NCBI GenBank assembly: GCA_947095585.1
Contig: OX352764.1
Location: forward strand, 4,573,001 to 4,637,000
DNA: 64,000 nt
Source of the DNA: Nephrocerus scutellatus
Taxonomy: Eukaryota > Arthropoda > Insecta > Diptera > Pipunculidae
Reading direction: 5' to 3'
A program made the position numbers and the translations under genes. Within the stretch, counting starts at the first letter, position 1, and the number at the start of each line of letters is the position of its first letter. The notes under the pieces are model-generated. The model did no database searches, was not told the origin of the DNA, and saw only the letters and a list, made by a program, of their open reading frames with translations. This document shows positions 1 to 12,287 of this stretch, one piece after another.

Positions 1-1860
1 ATTATAATTTTCATTACAATACGCCAAAAGATTTCCAAAGAAATATAAATCACTTTCAAAATATGGCTGTTGGTTTATTGTTTGGCATTGGCGTCATGAG
101 AAGCGTGCAGTGCATCATCATTTCAGTCAGCGGCCACAGGAGTATCTCTCTTAACGTGGAATGCCCAGAAATTCCCAATTAGTATAACCACCTGCACTGT
201 GCTCCAAAATAAAACTGCACAAAGCAAGCGCCAGACAAAGACAGAGATTAGGTGCCAATAAGTCGAGCCACGACGCGCCACTGCCGGCGCAACAAAGCTT
301 CTGATGCTTTTGTGTCTCGCGCGTCTTCTTCGGGCTGCTTTCCCACTCTTCTAAGTAGGAAGAGGAGACGATGTGGAAATTAATTTTAATTGATTTTGCA
401 TTGGACATACTCGTAAGTGACACACCAAGACGATAAGCAATCACACACAATGCTGATCGCAATTAAGTATTCCAATCGTGGCCACACTCAGATGCATCAT
501 ATCAGTTAGTATGCGGCGGTGCTTGGCCTGTATTTGGTGGTTGGTCTTGCATTGAAAGTTCTCTGATCTGCCTTCAAATTGCTTCTTTCCTTACGATGAC
601 GATTCTTTGATTCAACACGCGATCTCCGGTTGGATGGCACTTCGAATGCATTTTTCATCTGCGAGCAAATTCCAGCTCCAGCTACGATCGATCGATCGAT
701 CGATCGATGCATTCACGTGCTAAGAATACAAAATTCACGGCGTGCAAAATTCAAATTTCGAAATTGAAATTCTTCATTGTGTGCGGGGGCACGCGCTGCT
801 GCGACGACATGCAATTTTGCGCACGCGTCCGTCCATAAACGAGTGGTGCCCTCCATCCATAACACCTCTCGGTCGTGGTTATACGCTGCTGCTGGTGACT
901 AATTAGGATTTCATGCCTCGATTTGTCATCTCAATGCAATGATATTTCCTTGAGGCGTGATGCCGTGAGTGAGTGAGGAGCTGTGATTTGTGAATTGCAT
1001 GGCAGAAGGTGATATGTCGTGAGGACTGAGGGAACGACGACGACCATTTGTCCAGACGGACTATGATGGATTCCTTCTCATAGATAAATGGACAATATGT
1101 CGTCTATAGATAACATTTTTTTTTAACTTTGAGTTAAGACATAAATTAAAAATACAATTAAGTTATTATTATTAATGAGCAGCGAAGGAGGATGCACTCT
1201 GAGTCTGCGTGTGGACAACTGGGTGGAGTACACGTATCTGCGCACTTTGCGTCTCATCACATAAATAATATAATAATTATTGTTATCGCAGACATCCGTC
1301 CAGACTGTTTAAGGTGCGACGACGCACAACTCCGTGTGCTGTCATGGATCTTGGGCAGTTTCCAATTCGAAAACGTGAGAATTTTCCACAATGATGCTGC
1401 ATATTTTTGTAAGGAAATGCACACCACGCACTTCCTTGAAGGGGAAAATGCATCAAGAAGTTTATTTGCTATAATCACTCCGAGAAAAAATACTTGTGGT
1501 GGAGAAGATATCCGGGTATGTAAAGATTTTCGAAATTCCACCCAACTCAAATTTTCGAAAATCATTTCAAAATTAATTTCTATTTTCTACGACTATAAGA
1601 TATATATTTATATTCTATATAAAGCACCTTGAATTGCTCTTTGGGTGAAAGCAAAGTGTGGTTGCGCTTCTATCAGAATGACGATGGAATTTATATCTTC
1701 AGCACATTCGAACTCCTGCATTGACTAGAGTTTTGAATGATCTCATCATGGGCTATACCAACTGCCCCAACACTTCCTCAAAAGCGCACAAAAAAGAACT
1801 TCAACGTTAGTACGCTTTTCGGTTTCTTGAATACTTCTGTGTGGCAGAAAACCATGCTAA
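1..1860. other. Unique non-coding sequence
   Basis: No recognisable gene. The open frames here are short, overlap on both strands and match no family I know. A perfect GATC-type tetranucleotide run lies at about 685-708. The composition (AT-rich, with islands such as 770-900 of mixed base content) fits fly intron or intergenic DNA. I saw no convincing splice-site pair. Confidence 0.6.
685..708. repeat. (GATC)n microsatellite
   Basis: About six tandem copies of GATC without interruption. The run is self-complementary and could form a hairpin. Nothing else marks it as functional. Confidence 0.9.
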
Positions 1861-2186
1861 TCGTTAAGATAGATTCTGTATACTTCCCAAGTGGTTTAAA
1901 CACAACAAAACAAACCTCGTTCAGTCAGTATCCAAAAAAATGGCGTATGGAATGACGAATGGAATGAAATGGAATAATGGATTTAAATGGAAGAATGGAA
2001 GGAAATAGAAGTTTGGAATTAAATCGTTAAGATAGATTCTGTATACTTCCCAAGTGGTTTAAACACAACAAAACAAACCTCGTTCAGTCAGTATCCAAAA
2101 AAATGGCGTATGGAATGACGAATGGAATGAAATGGAATAATGGATTTAAATGGAAGAATGGAAGGAAATAGAAGTTTGGAATTAAA
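1861..2186. repeat. Exact 163-bp tandem duplication
   Basis: Bases 1861-2023 recur as 2024-2186 with no difference that I can see. Each copy begins TCGTTAAGATAGATTC and ends in the first GGAATGAAATGG-type motifs, so the duplicated block spans the border between unique DNA and the satellite that follows. Perfect identity means a very recent duplication or an assembly artefact. Confidence 0.93.
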
Positions 2187-3105
2187 TGGTGGAAAGAAAT
2201 GGAAATAGATGAACAGAGTGGATAAATGTAATAGAATGGATGAATGATGAAGTGAATGGATGAATAAAATGGTGGAATGGTGGAATGAAATGGAGAACGA
2301 TGTGAATGAATGGAATTGATGAAGGAAATGGATGAATGGAATGAATGAATGGAATTGATGAAGGGAATGGATGAATGGAATAGAATGGATGGATGTAAAT
2401 GAATGAAATGAATAAATGGAATTGATGAGATAAATAGATGAATGGAATTGGAGAATGAAATGGAGAATGGAATGAATTATTGGCATGGATGAATGGAATA
2501 GATAAAGGGAATGAATGAATGAAATTGATGAAGTGAAAGGATGAGTGGAATGGTGGAATGGATTGGACAACGGAGTGAATTAATGGAATGAATAAATGGA
2601 ATTGATGAAGGGAATGTATGAATGGAATAAATGAATGCAATAGATGTGTGGAATGAACGATTGGAATGGATGAATGGAATGGCTGAATGGATAAATGGAA
2701 TCAATGAATTGAATGAATAAATGGAATGAATGAATGGAATTGATGAAGGGAATGGATGAATGGAATAGAATGGATGGATATAAATGAATGAAATGAATAA
2801 ATAGAATTGATGAAATAAATAGATGAATGAAATGGGAGAATAAAATGGAGAACGGAATTAATTATTGGCATGGAAGAATAGAATGGAAACGGAATGGATG
2901 AATGGAATAAATGAATGGAATTGATGAAGGGAATGGATGAATGGAATGCATGAATGGAATGGAGTAGAATGAAATGGAATAGAATGGAATTGAGTAGCAT
3001 GGATTAGAATGTAATGGTTGAATCGAATATAGAATGGAATGGAGAACGGAGTGGATGCATGCAATGGAATGGTGGAATAGAATGGATCAAGGATTTTAAT
3101 GGTAT
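2187..3105. repeat. GGAATG-rich degenerate satellite with ~385-bp higher-order repeat
   Basis: About 0.9 kb of degenerate short motifs (GGAATGAATG, TGGATGAATGG, GGAATTGATGAAGG). A longer block starting GGAATTGATG at 2351 returns at 2736, followed by the same motif order (including a TTATTGGCATGGA landmark), so there is a higher-order period of about 385 bp. The long minus-strand frames made of Ile/His/Ser/Phe runs are translations of this repeat, not genes. It recalls GGAAT-type satellites of other animals, but short motifs can converge. Confidence 0.92.
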
Positions 3106-4584
3106 CGCTCTGCAAGTTCGATGGCAGTTAGTTAATTCGCACCCGGTGATTATCTGATTACGATTCATGTAAGAATCACGTTTAATGGAGACAAACCTCT
3201 TGATACATGACAGATTCCAAATGGCCTTAAAGAAGTTAGAGACTATCACCTGTGATATTGATATTAAATAATTCATTCAATAACTGTACTTATTTATCAA
3301 CAAAAAAACCACCGACAACAACAACAACAACCAGTAATAAATGCTAATGAAAACCAGAACAAGAGATGAGATAAGACCCGACCGTCGAAAGGTTTCTCAA
3401 CCAACTCTGATGGTAAATTCTGGTTTACGACTTGCGGTTATGTGCGATTCGCGTATGCTGCTCACATCGGAAACTCGACATGACATTAACCCGTTTTCCA
3501 GTTTACTTTCGATTTCGATCGAAATGTTGTCACCGTGCTGTACCCCCGCCTTTCTCCACCTGCTTGCTGATGATGATGGCGATGGTATGGTAACGGTCTA
3601 GTCGTGGTCAGCCAGCTAAGACTACCGACGCTTTGTCTGTTTGTTTTACTAATCAGAGCTGACCACGACCACCATCACAGTCGATCGCGCGCCGTGGTCA
3701 TCACAAATGCCTTTGGCACAGAGCCCGAAAGTGCCAGTGTCAAAGCCAGAGTCAGAGCCAGAGCCAAAGCCAGCGCCAGAGCTAATTATGAAGGCAGAGT
3801 GGACATACTCGTATCTCGTTCGTCCATAAATAATCAGGCATGACTGGTTGTAGGTGAAGGTTAAATAATGTGGCCAACAAACAGCTCGACAACTACTACT
3901 TGACTAGAATACCGATTTGTATTTGTTGTTGTTGCTTCCATTCCATCGAATTACTATTCTCGACTTGGGAATAGTAATGTGGAGAAGAGAAGAAGAGTGA
4001 AAGGTAAATAATTGCAGAGTTACGCATGCGCACAAGCCATGCGTGGTTTTTGTGATTTTATGATAGGCGGCGGTGACGGCTTACGACGGCTCACTGTGTG
4101 TCTCCATCGGGAATACCTTTGCCTGATTATAGCAGACAATTTTATTGTAATCTTTAATTATGCAATTAATGCTCCTAATGTGGCTAATAGTGGTAATGCT
4201 TTTTATGAGCACACAAATCACCATCGTTAGCCATGTCATAAAGCGAGCGTTTGATGGTGTCATGAAGTCAGACAGACACACAGCACGCGAGCTATACGTT
4301 TTGGCCAATTATTTGTTTTGTTGTCTTTCCAAAAAATTGGGGCATTCTTTTTTGTTAACAACTCAGACGGCCAGACAACCAAAAAACTGTTAACAATACG
4401 TTGTTAATTGCGGTTTATGCGGGAAGCGGGCAATTTGTTGTTGTTATGGTTGTTGTCGGTCGCTTGGATCTACTCGTTGGTAATTAGAAGATTCCGAAGG
4501 AATTATTCGGTCTAGTGAGTGGGTGTGTTTGTGTTTGCATACGTTCGGTCATTTAATGAGAAATGCCACGTCTCACCAGGTTGG
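3106..4584. other. Unique non-coding sequence
   Basis: No gene recognised. A short CCAGAG/CCAAAG hexamer run lies at about 3733-3786, and several CAACAA/TTGTTG tracts (3318-3333, 3920-3935, 4435-4460) are typical of fly introns. The small plus-strand frames show no known domain. Confidence 0.6.
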
Positions 4585-6372
4585 GAAAATACAGAGATAG
4601 CGTAGTGTAAGACGTGATAAACGTAATTATATTAACAACCTGTTCTCAGAAGCAGAGGAAGCAGCGAGCAGGTGCGATAGCAGAACCGTTTACAGAATCA
4701 CTAAAGAGCTGACAGGTGGTCACCGCTCTAGCCAACATCCGGTGAACGGGCTAGATGGTGCCGTACTCGTTTCAGATGAGGATCAGCTCAAGCGATAGAA
4801 GGAGCCTTTCTCCACAGTCCTTAACCGTGTATTCGCCAACGATATGCACCCAAATCAAACGGAGAAAAAGTTCCCGAATTCGCACCTCAAATCCCAGTAA
4901 AGATGAGATCAACGCACTAAAGAACAACAAGTCGGTAGGACAAGATGGTATACCGCAGATCTTCTGCGTACTGCTCCAACGACATCAGCAGAGCTTTTAT
5001 ATCCTCTTGTAGAGAGAGCTTGGGAGGCAGAAAGTTTCCCCAACGAGTGGAAGAAGGGAATGATTGTCAAGCTCCTTAAAAAGGAGTGCGAAAACTGGAA
5101 AGGCATGTGCGTTGTACCAAAGGTAATAGCCAATGTAGTACTTGAGCGAATTAAGGAACATCTGGAAGATATACTCGATGCCGAGCAAGCAGGTTCCCGC
5201 ACTGGATCCTCCTGTGTAGACCACATCAACACCCTGTGGATCATTATTGAACAGTGCGATGAATTCCGGTCATCGATTTTGATAAGGCGTGTCAACAGAC
5301 AGACAGTTTATCTGGCTCGCCTCGCGCAGAAGAGGGTAAACCCAATAAACTAATAGCTATTATTAAAGCGACCTATGATGGCTATAAATGTCATGTGCTG
5401 CATATAGGAAAGCTGTCAGAGGAATTCGAGATCCTATGTGGGGTACGACAAGGTTGCATTCTATCGCCGATACTTTTTTTGTTGGTAATTAGCGATGTAC
5501 TTCGCGCAGCTTTATCTACTGGAAACGGAGGAATTCGTTGGACTCTTATATCTCAACTCAAACATCTGGACTACGCTGACGACGTTTGTTTACTCTTACA
5601 CAGGATTATGGAGCTGCACAACAAATGACAACAAATGTGGAAAGGGAGGCAAATGTTGCGGGTTTGAAGATTAATACTCTCCACTCCACTCCACTCCAAA
5701 AGCAAAATCATCAACCTCGACACTAACTCAGTAACGCAAGTTAACATTGCTGGACAACCGGTAGAGTGAGTAGAGAGTTTCCAATATCTTGGGAGTATTG
5801 TCTCGACCGAATTTGGACCCGAACAGGACATTGTCAATCGAATCCGAAAAGCCAAATCAGTGTTTGGAATGATGTCCATGATATGGCAAAGCAATGCGAT
5901 CAGCTTAAACACCAAGCTGCGACTGTTCCGTTCAAATGTTGAATCTGTGCTGTTGTATGGGTGCAGCACTTGGAAAGTGACCGCTACTATCACAAAAAGA
6001 TAACAAACGTTCGTAAATAGATGCCTACGGAACATCTTAAGGGGTTTCTGGTGTAACCGTATCTCTAACGAACATTTTTACCAGAGAACGGGTCAGGAAC
6101 CAATAGGCACAACCATCCAACGACGGAAGTGGCAGTGGATTGGTCATACACTTCGAAAAGGCGACAGTTTCATAGCAAACTACGCAATGCAATGGAATTC
6201 GTTATCTCAGGATGGTAGAAGCACCGGTCGGCCGAGAAATACATGGCGCAGAACAGTTGAGGAGGAGTCACGGCAATTGAGGAAGAGTTGGAGAGAGCTG
6301 AAGCTCATTGCCAGGAACAGCACGCGATGGCGCCTAGGCGTAGGGGATATAGGACATAAGTAAGTAAGTAAT
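4585..6372 (+). pseudogene. Non-LTR retrotransposon, family A, copy 1 (5'-truncated reverse transcriptase half)
   Basis: Relic of a LINE that once encoded a reverse transcriptase. Reading across several frameshifts and stops gives, in order: the linker before the RT (SEAEEAASRC, about 4647), an RT entry region ending near 4940-4960, palm motif GVRQGC at about 5440, catalytic YADD at 5572-5583, then thumb and C-terminal segments (FQYLGSIVS near 5785, VNRCLRNIL near 6015, RRKWQWIGHTLRK at 6121-6159, GRPRNTWRRTVE near 6229-6264). The endonuclease is missing, so the copy is 5'-truncated. It ends in a short TAAG repeat tail at 6357-6371. The C-terminal motifs are of the RTE/SR-like type, but clade assignment by eye is uncertain. 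Closest relatives in the window are at 14719-15681 and, on the other strand, 32101-32660. Confidence 0.88.
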
Positions 6373-7795
6373 GCTTACTGAGTGACATAATGAAAAAGCG
6401 ACAATCCAACCAAAATACCTGTATGTAAGGTTTGCCATTTTGGCTAAATCAAGATACCAATTGTCCGAGCGTCAATTTGCTCTGCCGCCAATAAAACTTA
6501 TCTACAAAAACATTCAATTTCAATTTAATTTCATTTCGAATATTCCCTACCCTCTCCCAAATGGGAAATTCAACAAGAAAGTGACGTTTTCCCGACTGTG
6601 AAAAATATTCATAGAAACGAAACTCAATTACTCTGTACGCCGCCAAAACCGGGGACGCACAAGCCTCTGCATAAATGAGCCTCACTTAAAAATTAAGCGG
6701 AAAAGTTTAACTTGCCACATAACTTAGTGATGTAAGTTAGTGTAACTAATTCAGTAACAATTAGGACGAATTTCTTTTTCAAATTTTCTTTTTCGTTGGG
6801 ATGGTGGTGGTTGAGCGTTGGGCAATGTGGCAAAGTGCGGAACTTCGATGCAAAACTGAAACTGAAATCTTAAAAGCCCATAAAATGAAAGACGGAACGT
6901 GCTTGGGCACAAATCATCGGCATCATCATCGCTGAGGAAAACCTCGAAAGTGCCAAGACAAGAAAAGCGCAATACTGTCTGCCGCCCGCTAACTAAGACA
7001 ACTATGACGGTAGGTGGGGGAGGGTGGTTATAAGCCGGGAAAATTCCCTAATTTATGCCGTGGCAAATCGAAAGTAAAAAGCGAACGCGTAATTAGGCGT
7101 GTATCTATGCCAGGCAGCGATTTGTCCTGGAAAAGTGCACATCGCAGATACAAGTATCTACCACAGATATACAGAGATATATTACACCGCACTTTCAGAG
7201 TTTTTTAATCGGCTGCCGTTTTTGCAACAATGTTATGCAAATGTAAAACGGTCTCGAGTAGTATAGTTTGGTTGTTGTTATTGTTTTTTTTTTTTCGTAA
7301 GTTGGAAGGCCTATTGGTTGAAGGTATTCCGTTTTATTATTTGCGGCCACTTTATGTCTTGTGTGTGTCGTTAAAAGCGAATTCATCACCGCCAGCAAAA
7401 GTTATGAGTCAAGCGGGCAGTTATAGTAATTGTTGTTGTTATTGTTGTTGACTTGCTAAGCAAAATCGAAGCGCGTGCTTGCCCTGTCGGGCGCCCTCCT
7501 CTTGAGTGTCTTAGTAGACCGCAAAGACAATTCCGAACAAACCACAAAAGCCGTTATTCAATTACATCGCCAAACAAACGCTTGAAGCGTCCCGATTGCA
7601 TGCCGCTCGTTGTACGATCTATTAAGTGAGGAAAGGAAAGAAGCACAATGCTGATGCAAAATATGATGTAGAAGATAGGGAAGTAGAAGATGTAACAGAA
7701 GAATTTAGAGAAGCCCGAAACCGGAAAAAAGTGACTACTCATTAGAGAAAGCTTCAGTCCAATCAGCTGCCTTTTATCATTTGTGCTGATAGGTC
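6373..7795. other. Unique non-coding sequence
   Basis: AT-rich with poly-T (7287-7296) and TTGTTG tracts (7432-7450). No protein family, RNA gene or convincing exon seen. Confidence 0.55.
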
Positions 7796-7799
7796 TTGA

Positions 7800-8720
7800 A
7801 CGCTTGGTCGAGATATTCATTAGATCGAATGTACTCAGAAGAAATCCCTAAAACGCCTATCAGTGTGGGAGATCCTGTGAGTCCGCTCTTCATGACGCAT
7901 GATAGACAGTGTCTTCACCGTACGGGTGTTTATTGATATTCAACGTTACCTTTGACTCTTTAAAGAACAAACCTTCACCAGATGGACGCCCTGCATGCTT
8001 TTTCGCTGGATTCTTCAGACAGGGGAGAATATGGACGATACAGTTACACTCATAGTAGCTAAAGAATGATGCCCACAAGGTGGAGTCATGTCGCCGCTTC
8101 TGTGAGGCGTGTTTTGTTGTAGAATCTTTGCTTGAAGAGGTTGGTCAATTGGACAGAAGCTTGTGTGGATGATGTATGTCTTATCGCATCTAATAAATTC
8201 CTCAAGGGGCCGCCTGCATAAATCTACAGACTTCTCTGAATCGGATGGATGGAACTGGAGCAGAATGGTTCTTGGATGAGAATTCTAAGGAGGCATTCGC
8301 ACTTGGATAGTGGCCAACTGACATTTCAAACAGAAATATTTGCTATTTTACCAACTGGGCTGTCTCGAAAAAGATGACAAGGACGAAATTTTATGTAGTA
8401 ACAGTCAAGCTGCTCTACTAGCATCGGAATCAGCTTGTGTCAACTCGAAGATTGTTCGCGGAAGTAAGAGAAGACTAACCTTTATTTCAAGATGCAATTC
8501 CGTCACACTTATCTGGGTCCCGGTCGCATATAGGAATGAAAGGAAACGAATCTGCGGATGCACCGGCAAGAAGTGTTTCTTTCGATGTTCCTACTGTTCC
8601 GGAAGCAATGTTAGGCTTGAGTCAGGCAAGCGTAACTATTGGAAAAGCCGAACAGCGACGCTTTTGGAACTCCATAAATACATGCAGAACATTGTAAATA
8701 GGTATGGTGGTATCTTAAGG
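7800..8720 (+). pseudogene. R1/LOA/I-like LINE relic: RT palm and RNase H
   Basis: Fragment of a non-LTR element whose polyprotein had an RNase H after the RT, as in I and LOA-type LINEs. The RT motif CPQGGVMSPLL is at 8070-8102, followed by a damaged active-site region. The RNase H part is seen as DGSKMDGTGA-like sequence near 8238-8262, then NSQAALLASESACVNSKIV from about 8400 and TLIWVPVAYRN near 8500, where the expected GHxGIxGNE motif is disrupted. Frame changes and stops show it is dead. Neither the 5' nor the 3' end is recognisable. Confidence 0.75.
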
Positions 8721-8824
8721 TGGGTCTTTGGGTGGGCCTTGGAGGGTCTTCGTGATCTGTTGGGGTAGTGTGGTGAGGGCAGCAGGGCAACGCTGGGTAA
8801 TTCAGCTAGCCTATACTAATATTA

Positions 8825-9065
8825 TAAAGAGGTAAGGTTATTTTATATGTATGAGGTAATCCTTAAAACTACTGGACCGATTGTGAGCAGGTTTTCACCA
8901 TTCACCATTGTATATTGTACGGAGGTTATAGGCTTTAGTTTTGCTTCAGTGGATGTGGGGGGACTTAGTGATGTGGGTCAGTTTGGTAGTCATTTAGGTT
9001 TGGGTCAGTTTGGCTGGGTCAGTAGGAAGTGGGGCAGCCGGGCAATGCCTGTTATTTTACTTGTG
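8825..9065 (-). mobile_element. Small GC-headed element (family G), copy A, without tandem array
   Basis: On the minus strand this begins with the head CCCGGCTGCCCCAC near 9040, then ACTGACCC-type motifs, a short unique core with a CGGTCCAGTAGTTTT segment, and an AT-rich end (TTTATAATATTAGTATA) near 8810-8830. The head is shared with the elements at 20163, 27643, 51747 and 62290. This copy has no internal array, so it may be the basic form of the family. Helitron/Helentron-type non-autonomous elements are one possibility; I see no transposase. Confidence 0.6.
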
Positions 9066-9169
9066 ACAGGTCTTGATATCTTGAGGGTTCAGGTAACACC
9101 GGAGCTAACAGCTACTATCTTATAAACTAAAAACATACTAACCTACCTCAGAAATGTAAAAACTAAGTT

Positions 9170-9860
9170 CCTAAGGGACCGACAGTGATATGCGCACAGC
9201 TTCATAGCAGTTTCATAGCCCTGCAACCAAGACAACGCCATAAAACTACATACGCCCGTAAAGCTGCCTCCGCACCATCCCTCACTCAGGGTTAAATGTT
9301 GGTCAAACTTCAGTCTAGCCACCAGTATCTGTCTTTATTCAAATGTTCATCATTTAACCGGTCCGTTTCAGGCAGGTTTCTACAGAATCTCAAGATATCG
9401 TTTCCATTTCCAATGAGCATTCACTTCTCAGGTAGTGTGAGTTGAAGAGCTTTTTAAGAAACATAAATGCTTTTTCTACCGCCTTGTTTACGTGTTCATT
9501 GTAGTAAAAGAATTTGTCCAAATGAACAACCAAATAGCGCACGACATTCTTTGTTGGTATTTGAACAGGATTGGTGTCGTTCGAGTACCCTGCAAGAGAC
9601 CATTAGCGATATTGAATATTTTATGTATCGTATTTTCTTTACCACAAATGTCTTCCCGTATACCATTGATATAATCATTTTGATTTATCGATATATATAT
9701 ATCTAATAGTTTTATAAACTATCCCTTCGGTCCAAACTGCTTCGAAGACCTTTACGATATCCATTAGACAAGCGACCATATTCCTCTTATCATTCAGATG
9801 CCAGTTGACATCTGAGATTAATTTGGTTACAGCATCCTAATCTTCTCGGTATCGTTCCAA
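9170..9860 (-). pseudogene. Jockey-like LINE reverse transcriptase fragment
   Basis: Minus-strand translation with frame changes gives RT motif A as CLMDIVKVFEAVW (about 9775-9729; the usual form is FxDxxKAFDxVWH, so the second Asp and Phe are altered) and motif B as GLLQGTRTTPILF (about 9600-9563, resembling GLxQGTVNSPILFN of jockey-group elements). The C-terminal part continues toward 9170 with stops. Both ends are missing. Confidence 0.72.
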
Positions 9861-12285
9861 TTTTAGTATATGTTCTGAAGAAGCAAGAACTTCCCTGACT
9901 TCCCTAGTTGCACTCCCACACAAACCTACCACCACCCAGTCGCAAATATACCATATACATGTATACCACATACGCTCCCACATACGACCGAAAACGCTTT
10001 TTCTCTTAGATACTCCAATTTCCACGTGAAAACCCCGGCAACGCTCGCTATCGAATATGTGCTACGCTGTTAGTTGGACTGCGCGAGTCGTGTCGCTGAA
10101 CGGACTAAATGCGCGACGGACGACGGCTTTACGGATGGATGTGATGTGGCGGTGTTTTTAGTGCCGCTATAAAATTCTGACCTTGTGCCATATCAGAGTA
10201 CTGAGCATACTACAACAGTCAGTGTACGGATACGTGTGCTATGGCGTGTGATGGAGCAAAATAAATTGCACAGCACAGCCACCAGATACACACACACATG
10301 CATCCAAACAAAAAAAAACCTAAACTGAGAACAAAAAACTTCTCCGCGTGAAATTGACCGAAAAATCCCGACTGACCCGCTTTCTAATTTCAATGAAATA
10401 TCAATGGCAACAGCAAATAGCATCCACCCTCCTCTCTGTCAGACGAGCGCTAAGCGAATTCTTTTCCTGGCGGATAGATGGGGATGGGGCTGTGGGCAGC
10501 TTTTTGTTGTTGGGTTGCAGTGCTTCGTATGTGTTTTTAAAGTTTATTAAATTGGTACTATCCAGAAATCATAGGTCTGTGAACAGTGTTGCCGTATATG
10601 TGTCAAACCGGAGACTTATTGAGTGATGTAATATAATTGGCACATGGCACATATTCATAAACATTTTTCACACGCCCATAGACGAAAGTGACTGTTTCAT
10701 ACACTATAACATAGCTTCGAAAGTAGCCTTTATACACACTAGTGAGTTAACATATAAAATACTTTTGTTATTTACTTCAGTCACAAAGTAATTTTGCATT
10801 GCGCATAACCGGTTTAGCAGAAAAACCGGTTTTGGTCGTGTGAATAATAGCGTACATTACTCGCTCATCGTGCTCGTTAGATTCCCGTACTCGGCTACCG
10901 CCACTCCACTTTCCTCGCTCGTTATGTAATATACTATTTCTGAATGCGTCTTTCCTTAAGGTATAAGTATATTTGTAAAATTAGGAGGCATCAGAAGCCG
11001 AATGTAACTCTTTAGTTCCTGTGCATCTGCGATACGAAAGTCCCTCTTACATAAATTTCCTTTCTTCTTTCAACAAAATTGGAAATTACAACAAGAACCA
11101 CGGCTAATAGTTATATTGCTAATGAGCAAGAAATTTAATTTCAATCAGTTAGCTGAACTTTTGAAGGTTGCGAAAACATAGCTTAGATACTCTTACTCAT
11201 AGTCGTTTGTCTTCCGCTTTGTGACTGAATGTTCGTTCCCGCACCCAGCAGTTAGTAATTTCCCCAAAAACATTTACCAAACAACGCAAAACTTTGGCGG
11301 CGACATTACGAGTAAAGTTAATGTCATCTGGAATAGTTATTCCACCTCTAACAACGCGGAATGGGAAATCCGCACACGTCATGTCGTTCACCGGACGGAT
11401 GTTTATCTGCGTAAAGTTTTTTTTTTATTTTTTTGGGAAATTTTCACTTTTCTATTATCTTCTGCTCGTTTATCCAATTGCGCTCCCATATGACATTCGG
11501 CAAAGATCTTACGACCAAAAATGGGCAGCAACTCGGTCGGTCGTTTGTTCGTTCGAATTGCGTCTTTCGTCTTGCGTCTTCCGTCTTGCGTCTACCTACT
11601 CTGAACTACCGCAGTTGCAGAATTGGATTGACGTATTTCTGACCAAAAACAAGAATATTGCTGTTTGGTGTTGTGTTGTTGCTGTTTTGCCATATTATTG
11701 TATGAATATATCAATTACACGCTGCTGCTGCGACTGCAGTCATATTTGCGCGATTTTCTGCGCTTAATACTCAGGCACTCAGGCGGCAAAAGTTAAAAGT
11801 TGAAGACGGTCGGCCAACCAAACCGCGAAGCTTTGTTATGTTAATGATGGCGGTGGCGGTGGCGACGACGACAACAACAAAACAACGAAGTCGACTTTTA
11901 ATTAACATGTTAGCTTAGCACACTAACAGAAATATTTAGTCAATAATACAACAACAATACATTACATTCGTAACATGCGATAGCATTGAGTGGAATGCAG
12001 CGCTTCGCCTCTCTTTCTGCTTTCCTCTCTCTACACACTCAGTCGATCGTTCGGTTATCGGTTTGTTTGTTCGTTCGTTTGTTTGCAACATAACCTGTCT
12101 TCGATGGTAATGGGATATCTAATATATTTGAGTTTAATCGGGAGATAGAGACTCGAAAGTCGATGCATTGTCGATTGTCGGTACAGAATACAGAAACAGA
12201 GTTCGAGTAGCAAGTGCAGTGCACATACTGCACATGCACACAACAGAGTATGATAGCAGAGAATCTGCATGGACAGTACAGAATC
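9861..12285. other. Unique non-coding sequence
   Basis: Largest gap without repeats in the first 20 kb. It contains a TATA/Inr-like pair at 10168-10198 (listed separately), CGN-rich stretches around 10030-10150 and 11830-11880, and many CAACAA/TTGTTG tracts. Frames up to 157 codons (11294-11767) lack any known domain and are low-complexity. Confidence 0.5.
10168..10198 (+). promoter_or_regulatory. Possible RNA polymerase II core promoter (TATA + initiator-like)
   Basis: TATAAAA at 10168-10174 is followed by ATCAGAG at 10193-10199. The A of the initiator-like TCAG (10195) is 27 nt downstream of the first T of the TATA box, the normal fly spacing. The upstream 130 bp is less AT-rich than the surroundings. 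There is no transcript evidence, and such pairs arise by chance, so this is only a candidate. Confidence 0.25.
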
Positions 12286-12287
12286 AG

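Noticed and set aside
1192..1632. 146-codon plus-strand frame
   Set aside because: Overlapped by a long antisense frame and low in information; no family resemblance.
2088..3115. Several minus-strand frames rich in Ile-His-Ser-Phe
   Set aside because: They are translations of the GGAATG satellite in all frames.
6357..6372. GTAAGTAAGTAA as a splice donor
   Set aside because: It is the short repeat tail of LINE family A; no exon precedes it.
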